64,000 nt of DNA, taken from the NCBI GenBank assembly GCA_018000455.1, contig JAGNJW010000003.1, positions 124,001 through 188,000 of the forward strand, given 5' to 3'. This stretch comes from Acidobacteriota bacterium. Its GTDB lineage: Bacteria; Acidobacteriota; Vicinamibacteria; Vicinamibacterales; UBA2999. Positions 9,043 through 16,176 of the stretch are shown here, piece by piece. The notes under the pieces were generated by a model. That model saw nothing but the letters and a program-made list of their open reading frames with translations. It did no database searches and was not told the origin of the DNA. The number at the start of each line of letters is the position of its first letter. Positions within the stretch are counted from its first letter, which is position 1. The translations under genes and the position numbers were made by a program.

Positions 9043-10638
9043 ATGCGCATCAGGTGGCAGGTGGCGGCACTTACGGCGGCTGGTTGGGCCCTCTGGGGCC
9101 AGGCCCCGGCCGAGGCGCAGAGCCTGGGCACGTTTTCCTGGCAGCTGCAGCCCTTCTGCAACGTGGTGACGGTGAACGTGGTTCAGACGGGCGGGGTCTA
9201 CACGCTGGACGGCTACGACGACCAGTGCGGCGCGTCGCAGCGAGCGCCGCTCGTCGGGCTGGCGACGCCGAATCCCGACGGCACGATTGGCTTCGGCCTG
9301 CACATCGTGACGGCTCCGGGCGGCCTGCCGGTGCACGTGGACGCTCGCATCTCACTGGGCTCTTTCGGCGGACCGTGGACCGACAACGCCGGCAACACCG
9401 GGACCCTGGTGCTCGGCGGCACTGCGGCGGGCTCCGCCCGGCCAGCGCCGACGACTCCAGGCATCCTGCCGGGCTCGGTGACGAGCGCCGCTCTGGCGCC
9501 GGAAGCCGTCACGTCGGCCGCCATCGCCGATGGCGCCGTCGGGGCGGCCGCGATCGATTCCGGCCAGGTGCAGAGGCGGATCGCGAGCGGATGCGGTCCA
9601 GGACTGTTCTTCACCGGCGTGCTGGCATCGGGTACCCCAGAGTGCGGCGACGGATCGAGTAGCTTCTACGGAACGAGTCTCGGCACCGGGGCCCTCGCCG
9701 CGGGCACCGGCCAACACAACACGGCAGTCGGCAGCTTCGCCTTGGGGGAGACCTCGACTGGTGGCCAGAACACGGCGATCGGGTCGAAAGCCCTGCTGCA
9801 CTCGACTACCGCCAGCCTGAACGTAGCCGTCGGCTTCGCCGCGCTTCAGAACTCCACCAGCGGCGGCAACGTCGGGGTGGGCGCCGTCTCGCTCGCCAAT
9901 CAAACGACGGGCGAAGCGAACGTCGCCGTGGGCCAGCAGGCCATGCTTGGCAACGTCGCGAGCAGCAACAGCGTAGCCGTCGGCCACCGGGCGTTGTTCG
10001 GCAACACCGGCGGCAACAACACCGCCGTGGGCTTCGAGGCATTGCTGAATGCCACCGGCGGCGGCAATGTGGCGGTTGGTCGCTCGGCGGGCAGCCTCGT
10101 GACTGGCGGATTCAACAACATTCACATCTGGCACGTCGGCACCGCCACCGACGACGCCACCATCCGCATTGGCGCGCAAGGCATTCAGACGACCGCGTTT
10201 CTGGCGGGCGTGCGTGGCGTCACCACCGCTACTGCGGCGATCCCCGTGCTCGTCGGCACCGACGGGCAGCTCGGCACCGTCTCGTCGTCGCGGCGCTACA
10301 AGTTCGACATCGCCGACATGGACGACTTCAGCGGGCGCATCGCGAAGCTGCGTCCGGTGACCTTCCGCTACCAGCAGCCGATGGATGACGGCTCGACGCC
10401 GCTGGATTTCGGTCTCATCGCTGAGGAAGTGGCCGAGGTGTTTCCGGAGCTCGCCGTCACCGGTGCCGACGGCCAGATCGAGACCGTGGCCTACCACAAG
10501 CTGCCGGCGCTGCTGCTGAATGAGCTGCAGAAGCAACAGCGCGTAATCGAGGCGCAGGCGACGCGCCTGGCCCAACTCGAGACCCTGCGCGACGATGTCG
10601 CGGCGCTGACCGCGGCCCTGCTCGCGGCGCGGCGCTGA
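9043..10638 (+). CDS. Secreted beta-roll protein with C-terminal S74 self-cleaving chaperone domain (paralogue 1)
   Basis: 531 residues, ATG preceded by GAGGAG. A signal peptide (residues 1-25, AEA cleavage) leads into a domain shared by all four neighbours: SLGTFSWQLQPFCN, then VYTLDGYDDQCG and ending GSARPAP (about residues 26-150). Residues about 210-345 are a beta-roll made of repeats of the type NTAVGxxAL / NVAVGxxAL, as in trimeric surface or fibre proteins. The last about 118 residues match the Peptidase_S74 intramolecular chaperone: SSSRRYKFDI at 414-423, KLRPVTFRYQ, DFGLIAEEVAEVFPELAV and a terminal coiled coil. S74 domains of phage tail spikes drive trimerisation and then cleave themselves off at the start of the domain. 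No phage genes surround it, so this is probably a cell-surface fibre. Overall function unknown. Confidence 0.85.
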   Translation: MRIRWQVAALTAAGWALWGQAPAEAQSLGTFSWQLQPFCNVVTVNVVQTGGVYTLDGYDDQCGASQRAPLVGLATPNPDGTIGFGLHIVTAPGGLPVHVDARISLGSFGGPWTDNAGNTGTLVLGGTAAGSARPAPTTPGILPGSVTSAALAPEAVTSAAIADGAVGAAAIDSGQVQRRIASGCGPGLFFTGVLASGTPECGDGSSSFYGTSLGTGALAAGTGQHNTAVGSFALGETSTGGQNTAIGSKALLHSTTASLNVAVGFAALQNSTSGGNVGVGAVSLANQTTGEANVAVGQQAMLGNVASSNSVAVGHRALFGNTGGNNTAVGFEALLNATGGGNVAVGRSAGSLVTGGFNNIHIWHVGTATDDATIRIGAQGIQTTAFLAGVRGVTTATAAIPVLVGTDGQLGTVSSSRRYKFDIADMDDFSGRIAKLRPVTFRYQQPMDDGSTPLDFGLIAEEVAEVFPELAVTGADGQIETVAYHKLPALLLNELQKQQRVIEAQATRLAQLETLRDDVAALTAALLAARR

Positions 10639-10664
10639 TCGGCCACCCGCCCACGAGGAGCATC

Positions 10665-12023
10665 ATGCGACGTCCATCTCGTCTCGTCCTGGCGTTCGCG
10701 GCCATGCTTGTGCCCGCCGTGCCCGCCACCGCTCAATCGCTCGGCACGTTCACGTGGCAACTGACGCCCTACTGCAACAGGGTCGTCGCCGAAGTCACGC
10801 AGAACGGCCCGCACTTCGAGATCGACGGCTACGACGATCGCTGCGGCGCGGCGCAGCGGGCGCCGCTCTCGGGTATTGCCACGCCGAACTCCGATGGCAC
10901 CATCGGCTTCGGCCTGACCATCGTGACGCTGGGCGGCACGGCCGTGCACGTCGACGCGCGGATGAGCCTGTCCGCGTTGAGCGGACCTTGGTTCGACAGC
11001 GCCGGCAACGGCGGGACGTTCGTGTTTGGCGGGCCGGGCGGCGGATCGCCGCGCCCCGCCGCCGGGCTGTCGACGACGACGCTGGCCGTCAGTGGGGCCG
11101 GCGCTGTTGGCGGCACGTTGACCGCCGGCAACGTGACGACGGCCGGTACCGTGTCGGCGCAGCACGGCGTGTTCTCCGGCGACACCAGCGCCCGCTTCGG
11201 CAGCTTCAGCGGCGGCCTGGGTGTTGACGGCTTCGTGTCGGTCGCGGCGCCGGCCCCACGCATCACCATGATCGGTGCCGGGGCGTCCGGCCCGTCGCTC
11301 GAGTTCCTGCGTTCCGGCGGCACGGTTGCGGCTCCGACCGCCGCCGGACCGTCCATGAGCATCCTCGCCAAGGGCTACACCGGTGCGTCGTTCGAGACCG
11401 GCGCCAGGATTGACGTCCTCGGTTCGGGCACCTGGTCACCGGCGTCGCACGGTGCGGGCCTGTACTTCGGCACGACCCAGCAGGGCACCACGTCGAACGT
11501 GACGCGGATGATCGTTCAGCACGACGGCAACGTGGCGATTGGCAACGTGGGCGTGACTGGCGGCGACCGCCTGCACGTCTACGGCGACATTCGCGTCGGC
11601 AGCAGCCAGAGCGATCTCGGCTGTCTCAAGAACGCGCTCGGCACGCAGCTCGCCGGCGCGTGCTCGTCCGACCTCCGCCTCAAGCGGGATGTCAGCTCGT
11701 TCGAACCGGCGCTCGACCGCGTGTCGCGCCTGCGGCCGGTGCACTTCTCCTGGCGGACCGACGCGTTCCCGGCCCGGGGCTTCGGTGCTGCGCGCACCTA
11801 CGGCCTCATCGCGCAGGAGGTTGAAACGGTGCTGCCCGAACTCGTCACGACCGGCGAGGACGGCTTCAAGCGCGTCGACTACAGCCAGCTGCCGCTGCTG
11901 GCCATTCAGGCGATTGGCGAACTGAAGCGCGACAACGACGCGTTGCGCGCCGAGCTGACGACACTGCGCGTGCTCATCCTGTCGTCGCGCGACGGGCACG
12001 CCCCACACGAGGTCAGACGATGA
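10665..12023 (+). CDS. Secreted protein with C-terminal S74 self-cleaving chaperone domain (paralogue 2)
   Basis: 452 residues, ATG preceded by GAGGAG, 26 bp after paralogue 1. It has a signal peptide and the same N-terminal domain (SLGTFTWQLTPYCN, EIDGYDDRCG, GSPRPA). The middle differs from paralogue 1 and lacks the NTAVG repeats; it is Gly/Ser/Thr-rich and beta-like. The S74 domain is canonical: SDLRLKRDV with Ser335-Asp336 and Lys340, the motif at which tail-fibre chaperone domains cleave, then RLRPVHFSWR, TYGLIAQEVETVLPELV and a C-terminal helix. The expected product is a trimer that sheds about 118 C-terminal residues. The stop overlaps the next start (ATGA), so translation of paralogue 3 is coupled. 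Confidence 0.85.
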   Translation: MRRPSRLVLAFAAMLVPAVPATAQSLGTFTWQLTPYCNRVVAEVTQNGPHFEIDGYDDRCGAAQRAPLSGIATPNSDGTIGFGLTIVTLGGTAVHVDARMSLSALSGPWFDSAGNGGTFVFGGPGGGSPRPAAGLSTTTLAVSGAGAVGGTLTAGNVTTAGTVSAQHGVFSGDTSARFGSFSGGLGVDGFVSVAAPAPRITMIGAGASGPSLEFLRSGGTVAAPTAAGPSMSILAKGYTGASFETGARIDVLGSGTWSPASHGAGLYFGTTQQGTTSNVTRMIVQHDGNVAIGNVGVTGGDRLHVYGDIRVGSSQSDLGCLKNALGTQLAGACSSDLRLKRDVSSFEPALDRVSRLRPVHFSWRTDAFPARGFGAARTYGLIAQEVETVLPELVTTGEDGFKRVDYSQLPLLAIQAIGELKRDNDALRAELTTLRVLILSSRDGHAPHEVRR

Positions 12024-13126
12024 CATCCAAGGCACCCGCACTCGCTCTGGGCTCGATTGTCGCCGCGGCCCTGATGGTGCCGATTCCCGCCGCCGCACAG
12101 GCCCTCGGGACGTTTTCCTGGCAGCTGCAGCCGTTCTGCAACCGGGTGACCGTGAACGTCGTGCAGACGGGCGCGGTCTACACGCTCGACGGCTACGACG
12201 ATCAGTGCGGAGCCGGGCAGCGGGCGCCGCTCGTCGGGCTGGCGACGCCCAATCCCGATGGGACGATCGGGCTCGGATTCCACATCGCGACCTCGCCCGG
12301 CGCCAAGACGGTGTCGGTTGAGGCACGGATCTCGCTGGCCACCATCGGCGGGCCGTGGACCGACAGCGCTGGTTCCGGCGGCACCCTCGTGCTGAACGGC
12401 GCCGCCCCAGGCAGCGCACGGCCGGCGCCGGTGAGTGGGCCGGTCTGGGGAACCGAGATCACGTCGCCGGCGGCCGCCCCGTCGAGTGGACTGCGTCTGA
12501 AGTCCGCCGCGGGCAGCGCTCCATTCGTGCCTCCACCCCCCGCGCTCGTGGTGGAAGGGGCCATGCCGGCAGCCCTCCCCTATTCAGGGTACGCCGGCGT
12601 CTTGAGCACCACCGCCAGCGGCGCCGCGCTCGCCGGTCTGTCGGACAACGGCTACGGCGTGGTCGCGGCCACCGGCGGCGGCACACCGGGCACGGCGGGA
12701 CTGCTCGCCACGAATGGCGGCCGGGGGTTTGCGATTCATGCCCTGTCCAGCAACAGCCTCCCGGCCATCCTCGCCAGTGGCAGTGACACGTCGGCCATCA
12801 CCGCCGAGGGGGGCACTGACGGCGCGGCCCTCGAGCTGTTCAACGGCGGCTTCACTCTATCGGGGACGATCCGTCCGGCCTTTCTCCATACCGCCGCCGC
12901 CGGCAACATCATCGGCATTCGTACGGTCATCAATCACCCTCTGTTGAATGGCCGATCGAACGCGATCGTGACGGCCAGTCACGTCTTCGATTCCTCGGTG
13001 GGCTTCGTGCCTGGAGGGATCGGCGTCTTGTATGACGTCGCTGCGGCCCGCTGGTCGATCCTTCGGGAAGACAGTCTGGCCATGCCCGTCGGAGCACGGT
13101 TCAACGTGATCGTGTTCAACCAGTGA
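12020..13126 (+). CDS. Secreted paralogue 3 with non-S74 C-terminal domain
   Basis: 368 residues; the ATG overlaps the previous stop by four bases and GAGG lies just upstream. A signal peptide ends at AAAQA. The N-terminal domain (ALGTFSWQLQPFCN, VYTLDGYDDQCG) is very close to paralogue 1, with most bases identical over the first half of the domain, which indicates recent duplication. After a Gly/Ala-rich middle with beta-roll-like GxxGxxAT elements, the C-terminus is a domain with HPLLNGRSNAIVTASHVF and RWSILREDSLAMPVGARF, ending in NVIVFNQ, in place of S74. The same end pattern recurs in paralogue 4 and in an orphan tail at 13129. Function unknown; probably displayed on the surface together with its neighbours. 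Confidence 0.75.
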   Translation: MTSKAPALALGSIVAAALMVPIPAAAQALGTFSWQLQPFCNRVTVNVVQTGAVYTLDGYDDQCGAGQRAPLVGLATPNPDGTIGLGFHIATSPGAKTVSVEARISLATIGGPWTDSAGSGGTLVLNGAAPGSARPAPVSGPVWGTEITSPAAAPSSGLRLKSAAGSAPFVPPPPALVVEGAMPAALPYSGYAGVLSTTASGAALAGLSDNGYGVVAATGGGTPGTAGLLATNGGRGFAIHALSSNSLPAILASGSDTSAITAEGGTDGAALELFNGGFTLSGTIRPAFLHTAAAGNIIGIRTVINHPLLNGRSNAIVTASHVFDSSVGFVPGGIGVLYDVAAARWSILREDSLAMPVGARFNVIVFNQ

Positions 13127-13128
13127 GG

Positions 13129-13236
13129 CTGGCGCTCCCCAAGCACAACGCGACCTTGCGCTGGGAGATCTACGCCGAGGATAGCTTCACGCTGCCCATG
13201 GGCCTGCGCTTCAACGTCCTCGTCATCAAGGTGTAG
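13129..13236 (+). pseudogene. Orphan C-terminal tail of a fifth paralogue
   Basis: In the frame ending at TAG 13234-13236 the DNA reads LRWEIYAEDSFTLPMGLRFN then VLVIKV. This matches the C-terminus of paralogue 3 (RWSILREDSLAMPVGARFNV) and of paralogue 4 (KWTIFNEDLSAMSPGALFNV). No start, signal peptide or N-terminal domain precedes it; it begins three bases after the stop of paralogue 3 in another frame. It is best read as what remains of a fifth copy after deletion or unequal recombination. Confidence 0.75.
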
Positions 13237-13278
13237 TCAAGCGGTCAAGGCCGCGGGCAGGCGGCCGATGTCTCTGGT

Positions 13279-14301
13279 ATGTCGCCCAAAACCTGTCTGC
13301 TGTCGCTGCTCGCACTGTCACTCGCCTTCGCACCGTCGCCGGCCGCGGCGCAGTCCATCGGCACGTTCCGGTGGCAGCTGGCGCCCTACTGCAACGTCGT
13401 GACCGCCGTTGTCACCCAGATGGGGGCGGTCTATCGCCTCGATGGCAGTGACAACCAATGCGACGTCGGGAACGTGGCGGCGATGTCGGGCGAGGCGCAA
13501 CTGAACGGCACGGGCGGGGTCACGCTCGGCCTCACCATCGTCACGTCGCCGTCGGGACGCCCCGTGCACGTCTCAGCCAGCATCACGCTGCCCTCGGCCA
13601 GCGGCGTCTGGACGGATTCTGCCGGTGGCACGGGTCAGTTCGTGCTGCTGGCGGGCGCGCCCGCGGCAGGTTCGCCGCGGCCGGTGCCCGCCGTGCCGCT
13701 GATGTTTGGCGGGTCGGTCGACGGCGGCACGACCCCGAGCGCTCGGGGTCTCAGAATCGGAATGGACGGCACCGGAGTGCTGCAAGACGGGGCGGCGCTG
13801 GAGGGGCTGTTCGGCGCCCCGAGCGGTTTCATCTCGGTGGGCAACGCCGGCGTGCGCGGCCAAAGCGGCGCCGACACCGGCGTGATGGGATTGTCGGGAA
13901 GCGGGAGTGGCGTGATTGGCCAGTCGTACACGGGCGTCGGAGTCAATGCGTTCAGTGCCGACGGCACGGCCGTCGTGGCCTGGAACGGCGCGGGCGGAAC
14001 GGCGCTCGAGCTGGTCAATGGCTCCATTCGTGTGAGCGGCGCCAGCCGGGCGGCCTTCCGGCACGCGAGCACGGTCTCGAACGTGAGCGGCAACCTGACG
14101 CGCATCGACCATCCACAGACCAACTTGGATCCCGACGCGATGCTGTTCGTGACCCACGTCTTCGCCGCCGGCGCCACCGTCTACACGCCCGCGCTGGGCG
14201 TCTACTACGACAACGTCTCAGGCAAGTGGACGATCTTCAACGAGGATCTCAGCGCGATGTCCCCGGGCGCGTTATTCAACGTGCTGGTGGTGAAGCAGTA
14301 G
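13279..14301 (+). CDS. Secreted paralogue 4 with non-S74 C-terminal domain
   Basis: 340 residues from ATG at 13279; no strong ribosome site is visible, and another ATG lies 11 bases upstream in a different frame. A signal peptide (AFAPSPAAAQS) leads to the shared N-terminal domain in its most diverged form (SIGTFRWQLAPYCN, VYRLDGSDNQCDVG, GSPRPVP). The middle carries GxxGxxGxS repeats (VRGQSGADTGVMGLSGSGSG), a beta-roll-like pattern. The C-terminus has RIDHPQTNLDPDAMLFVTHV, GVYYDN and KWTIFNEDLSAM, ending FNVLVVKQ, as in paralogue 3. Function unknown. The orphan tail of a fifth copy separates it from paralogue 3. Confidence 0.75.
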   Translation: MSPKTCLLSLLALSLAFAPSPAAAQSIGTFRWQLAPYCNVVTAVVTQMGAVYRLDGSDNQCDVGNVAAMSGEAQLNGTGGVTLGLTIVTSPSGRPVHVSASITLPSASGVWTDSAGGTGQFVLLAGAPAAGSPRPVPAVPLMFGGSVDGGTTPSARGLRIGMDGTGVLQDGAALEGLFGAPSGFISVGNAGVRGQSGADTGVMGLSGSGSGVIGQSYTGVGVNAFSADGTAVVAWNGAGGTALELVNGSIRVSGASRAAFRHASTVSNVSGNLTRIDHPQTNLDPDAMLFVTHVFAAGATVYTPALGVYYDNVSGKWTIFNEDLSAMSPGALFNVLVVKQ

Positions 14302-14325
14302 CCCGGCCGTGCGCGCGACCGCCGT

Positions 14326-14565
14326 TCACGGCAGATACGCGTTGGCCATCGGCTGCCAGTCCGGCCAGTCGTGCTTGCTGGTGAGCAGCGCGCTGAAATC
14401 CACGTTCGCCTTCCGGCAGACGTCCCATGCCGCGGTCTTCGAATTCGGCGCCGGCGCCCATCGAGCTCGAAAAGACGATCACGGGGGGCCGGAGTGACCG
14501 AAGACGAGCAGGTCCATGTCGCGACCCGGGTGATGGGAATACCAGCGGTGGGAATCGCGCGTCAT
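14326..14565 (-). pseudogene. Eroded esterase-family (alpha/beta hydrolase) gene
   Basis: From ATG 14565 the minus strand reads MTRDSHRWYSHHPGRDMDLL then VFGHSGPP, after which a stop follows in frame. Dropping to the next frame within a run of six C restores VIVFSSSMGAGAEFEDRGM. This start is typical of a family of cytoplasmic esterase-like alpha/beta hydrolases. About 200 residues including the nucleophile Ser are missing, and a third frame gives the family-like end SKHDWPDWQPMANAYLP before the stop at 14326. There is thus one frameshift and one large internal deletion; no functional product is expected. Confidence 0.7.
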
Positions 14566-14644
14566 CGGCAGTGGGATCCTTGGGGGCCGCCCGGCTGACT
14601 GCCGCCGTCTATACTGATCGTGCCCGGAGAACCGCGCCGCTTCA

Positions 14645-15451
14645 GTGACTGCTTCCGTCGTATCCCCGCCGCACCTGGTCCGGCACGCCGCGTTCGCGTC
14701 GCGGCTCCTGGAGCGTCCTCGTGACCTGGTCGTCTATCTGCCGCCAGGCTACGACGACGAGCCACGGCGCCGCTATCCGGTGCTCTACATGCACGATGGC
14801 CAGAACCTGTTCGAAGGCGATACCGCTTACGTGCCCGGCCAGTACTGGCGACTCGGCGAGATGGCCGACATGCTCACGGCGGAGGGCCGCATCGAGCCGC
14901 TCGTGATCGTCGGTGTCTACAACACCGGCCACGGCCGCCTGCACGAGTACACCCCGACCAGGGACAGGCGCCTTGGCGGCGGGCTGGCCAGAACCTACGG
15001 GCGCATGCTGGTCGAGGAACTGAAGCCGTTCATCGATGCTCGCTACCGCACCGACTCTGCGCGCGAGCGGACGGGCCTTGGCGGGGCGTCGCTCGGCGGC
15101 CTGGTCACGATGTTCCTCGGCCTGAGGCACGCCGACGTCTTTGGCCGGATGGCGGTGATGTCGCCGTCGGTGTGGTGGGACAGGCGCGCGATCCTGCGCT
15201 ACGTCGCCAAGGCTTCGCCGAAACCGACGACGCGGATCTGGCTCGACATGGGCACGGCCGAGAGCAAGCACGGCATCGCCGACGCGCGGCGCCTGCGCGC
15301 GGCTCTCGTGAAGGCAGGATGGCGGGAAGACGTGGACCTGGCCTACAGCGAGTCGCAAGGCGCGACCCACAGCGAAGTCGCGTGGGCGCGTCGCGTCGGC
15401 GACGTGTTGCAGTTTCTCTACCCAGGCGACTTCGGTGAGTTCCACTTCTAG
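14645..15451 (+). CDS. Esterase of the D / enterochelin-esterase-like alpha/beta hydrolase family
   Basis: 268 residues from GTG at 14645; no strong ribosome site. The N-terminus LLERPRDLVVYLPPGYDDEP and YPVLYMHDGQNLFE are typical of Esterase_D/IroE-like hydrolases. The nucleophile elbow is GGASLGGL, with the oxyanion part around YMHDGQN. The acid lies in the WLDMGTAESK region and the catalytic His in GATHSEVAWARR. No signal peptide is evident, so it is probably cytoplasmic; the substrate is unknown. Its stop is followed directly and in the same frame by the coding remnant of a DUF5916 gene, which suggests a deletion junction at its 3' end. Confidence 0.85.
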   Translation: MTASVVSPPHLVRHAAFASRLLERPRDLVVYLPPGYDDEPRRRYPVLYMHDGQNLFEGDTAYVPGQYWRLGEMADMLTAEGRIEPLVIVGVYNTGHGRLHEYTPTRDRRLGGGLARTYGRMLVEELKPFIDARYRTDSARERTGLGGASLGGLVTMFLGLRHADVFGRMAVMSPSVWWDRRAILRYVAKASPKPTTRIWLDMGTAESKHGIADARRLRAALVKAGWREDVDLAYSESQGATHSEVAWARRVGDVLQFLYPGDFGEFHF

Positions 15452-15922
15452 TGTCCTGAGACACCGCCCGAGCGCTGGGTGGCCAACGAGTACCGGCGCG
15501 ACGGCGCGCCGCTGCGCCAGAACGATCAGGCCGGCGTCGGATTCGTCACCCTCTACGATCGGCGCAGCGGCTTCATGTTCCACGCCAGCCCACTTGGCGC
15601 GTCCTGCCACCGCTCGATCATCGACGAAGGGCCCCCAGCAGCGGCTGGAATCCGGCCTGGAACGTGCGCCCTGGACGCTTCGACGGCGGCTGGACGATGG
15701 CGATGATCGTCCCGTTCAAGTCGCTCCGCTATCATGGCGGCCGCAACCAGACCTGGGGCTTCCAGGTGCGGCGCTCCATCCGCCGCAAGAACGAGTGGGC
15801 CTGCCTCACGGCGCTACCGGCCTCGATGGGCGGACCGCTGGGCTTCAACCGCGTGTCGCTCTACGGCAGCCTCACGGGGATCGACGTGCCCGAAGCGCGC
15901 CGTAACCTCGAGATGGCGTATT
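15452..15922 (+). pseudogene. Eroded DUF5916 / CBM9-like outer-membrane protein gene
   Basis: Directly after the esterase stop the same frame continues with ERWVANEYRRDGAPLRQND and GFMFHASPLGASCHRSIIDE, as in the N-terminal half of DUF5916 proteins. Near 15630 the frame changes and the similarity continues with WNPAWNVRPGRFDGGWTMAM, IVPFKSLRY, QTWGFQVRRSIRRKNEW and RVSLYGSLTGID. It ends near 15920 where the beta-barrel half should start. Both ends and the middle are damaged, so it is a remnant of a relative of the intact gene at 22830. The following 254 bp (15923-16176) show no gene or clear signal apart from the leader of the histidine kinase. Confidence 0.8.
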
Positions 15923-16176
15923 GGCGTGTTGGTCGGCGGTGGTCGACGCGGCGGTTGCGCGCCCGATACCGACGCGCTCGCGAGTCGCCCGGTCGCCCTT
16001 GCATTACGTCAGTTTGCAAGGCAGAAACCCCTCTCGCGCAACTAGTTGCAGGGTCTGGCGACGTCTCGTGAACAGCGGTCGAACTGGCTCGGCCATTCCC
16101 CAATGTCGGTCGAGGTCGTGAGCTGTCGCCGCCATATGATCCAGATGCCACTCCCACCTGGCACCGGAGCACCGCG

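Noticed and set aside
9700..10080. Tandem DNA repeats resembling a CRISPR array
   Set aside because: They are degenerate coding repeats (NTAVGxxAL units) inside an open frame, with no constant direct repeat or unique spacers.
9043..12023. Prophage tail-fibre genes, suggested by S74 domains
   Set aside because: No other phage structural, lysis or integration genes; both proteins have signal peptides, which phage fibres do not, and share a head domain with non-S74 neighbours.
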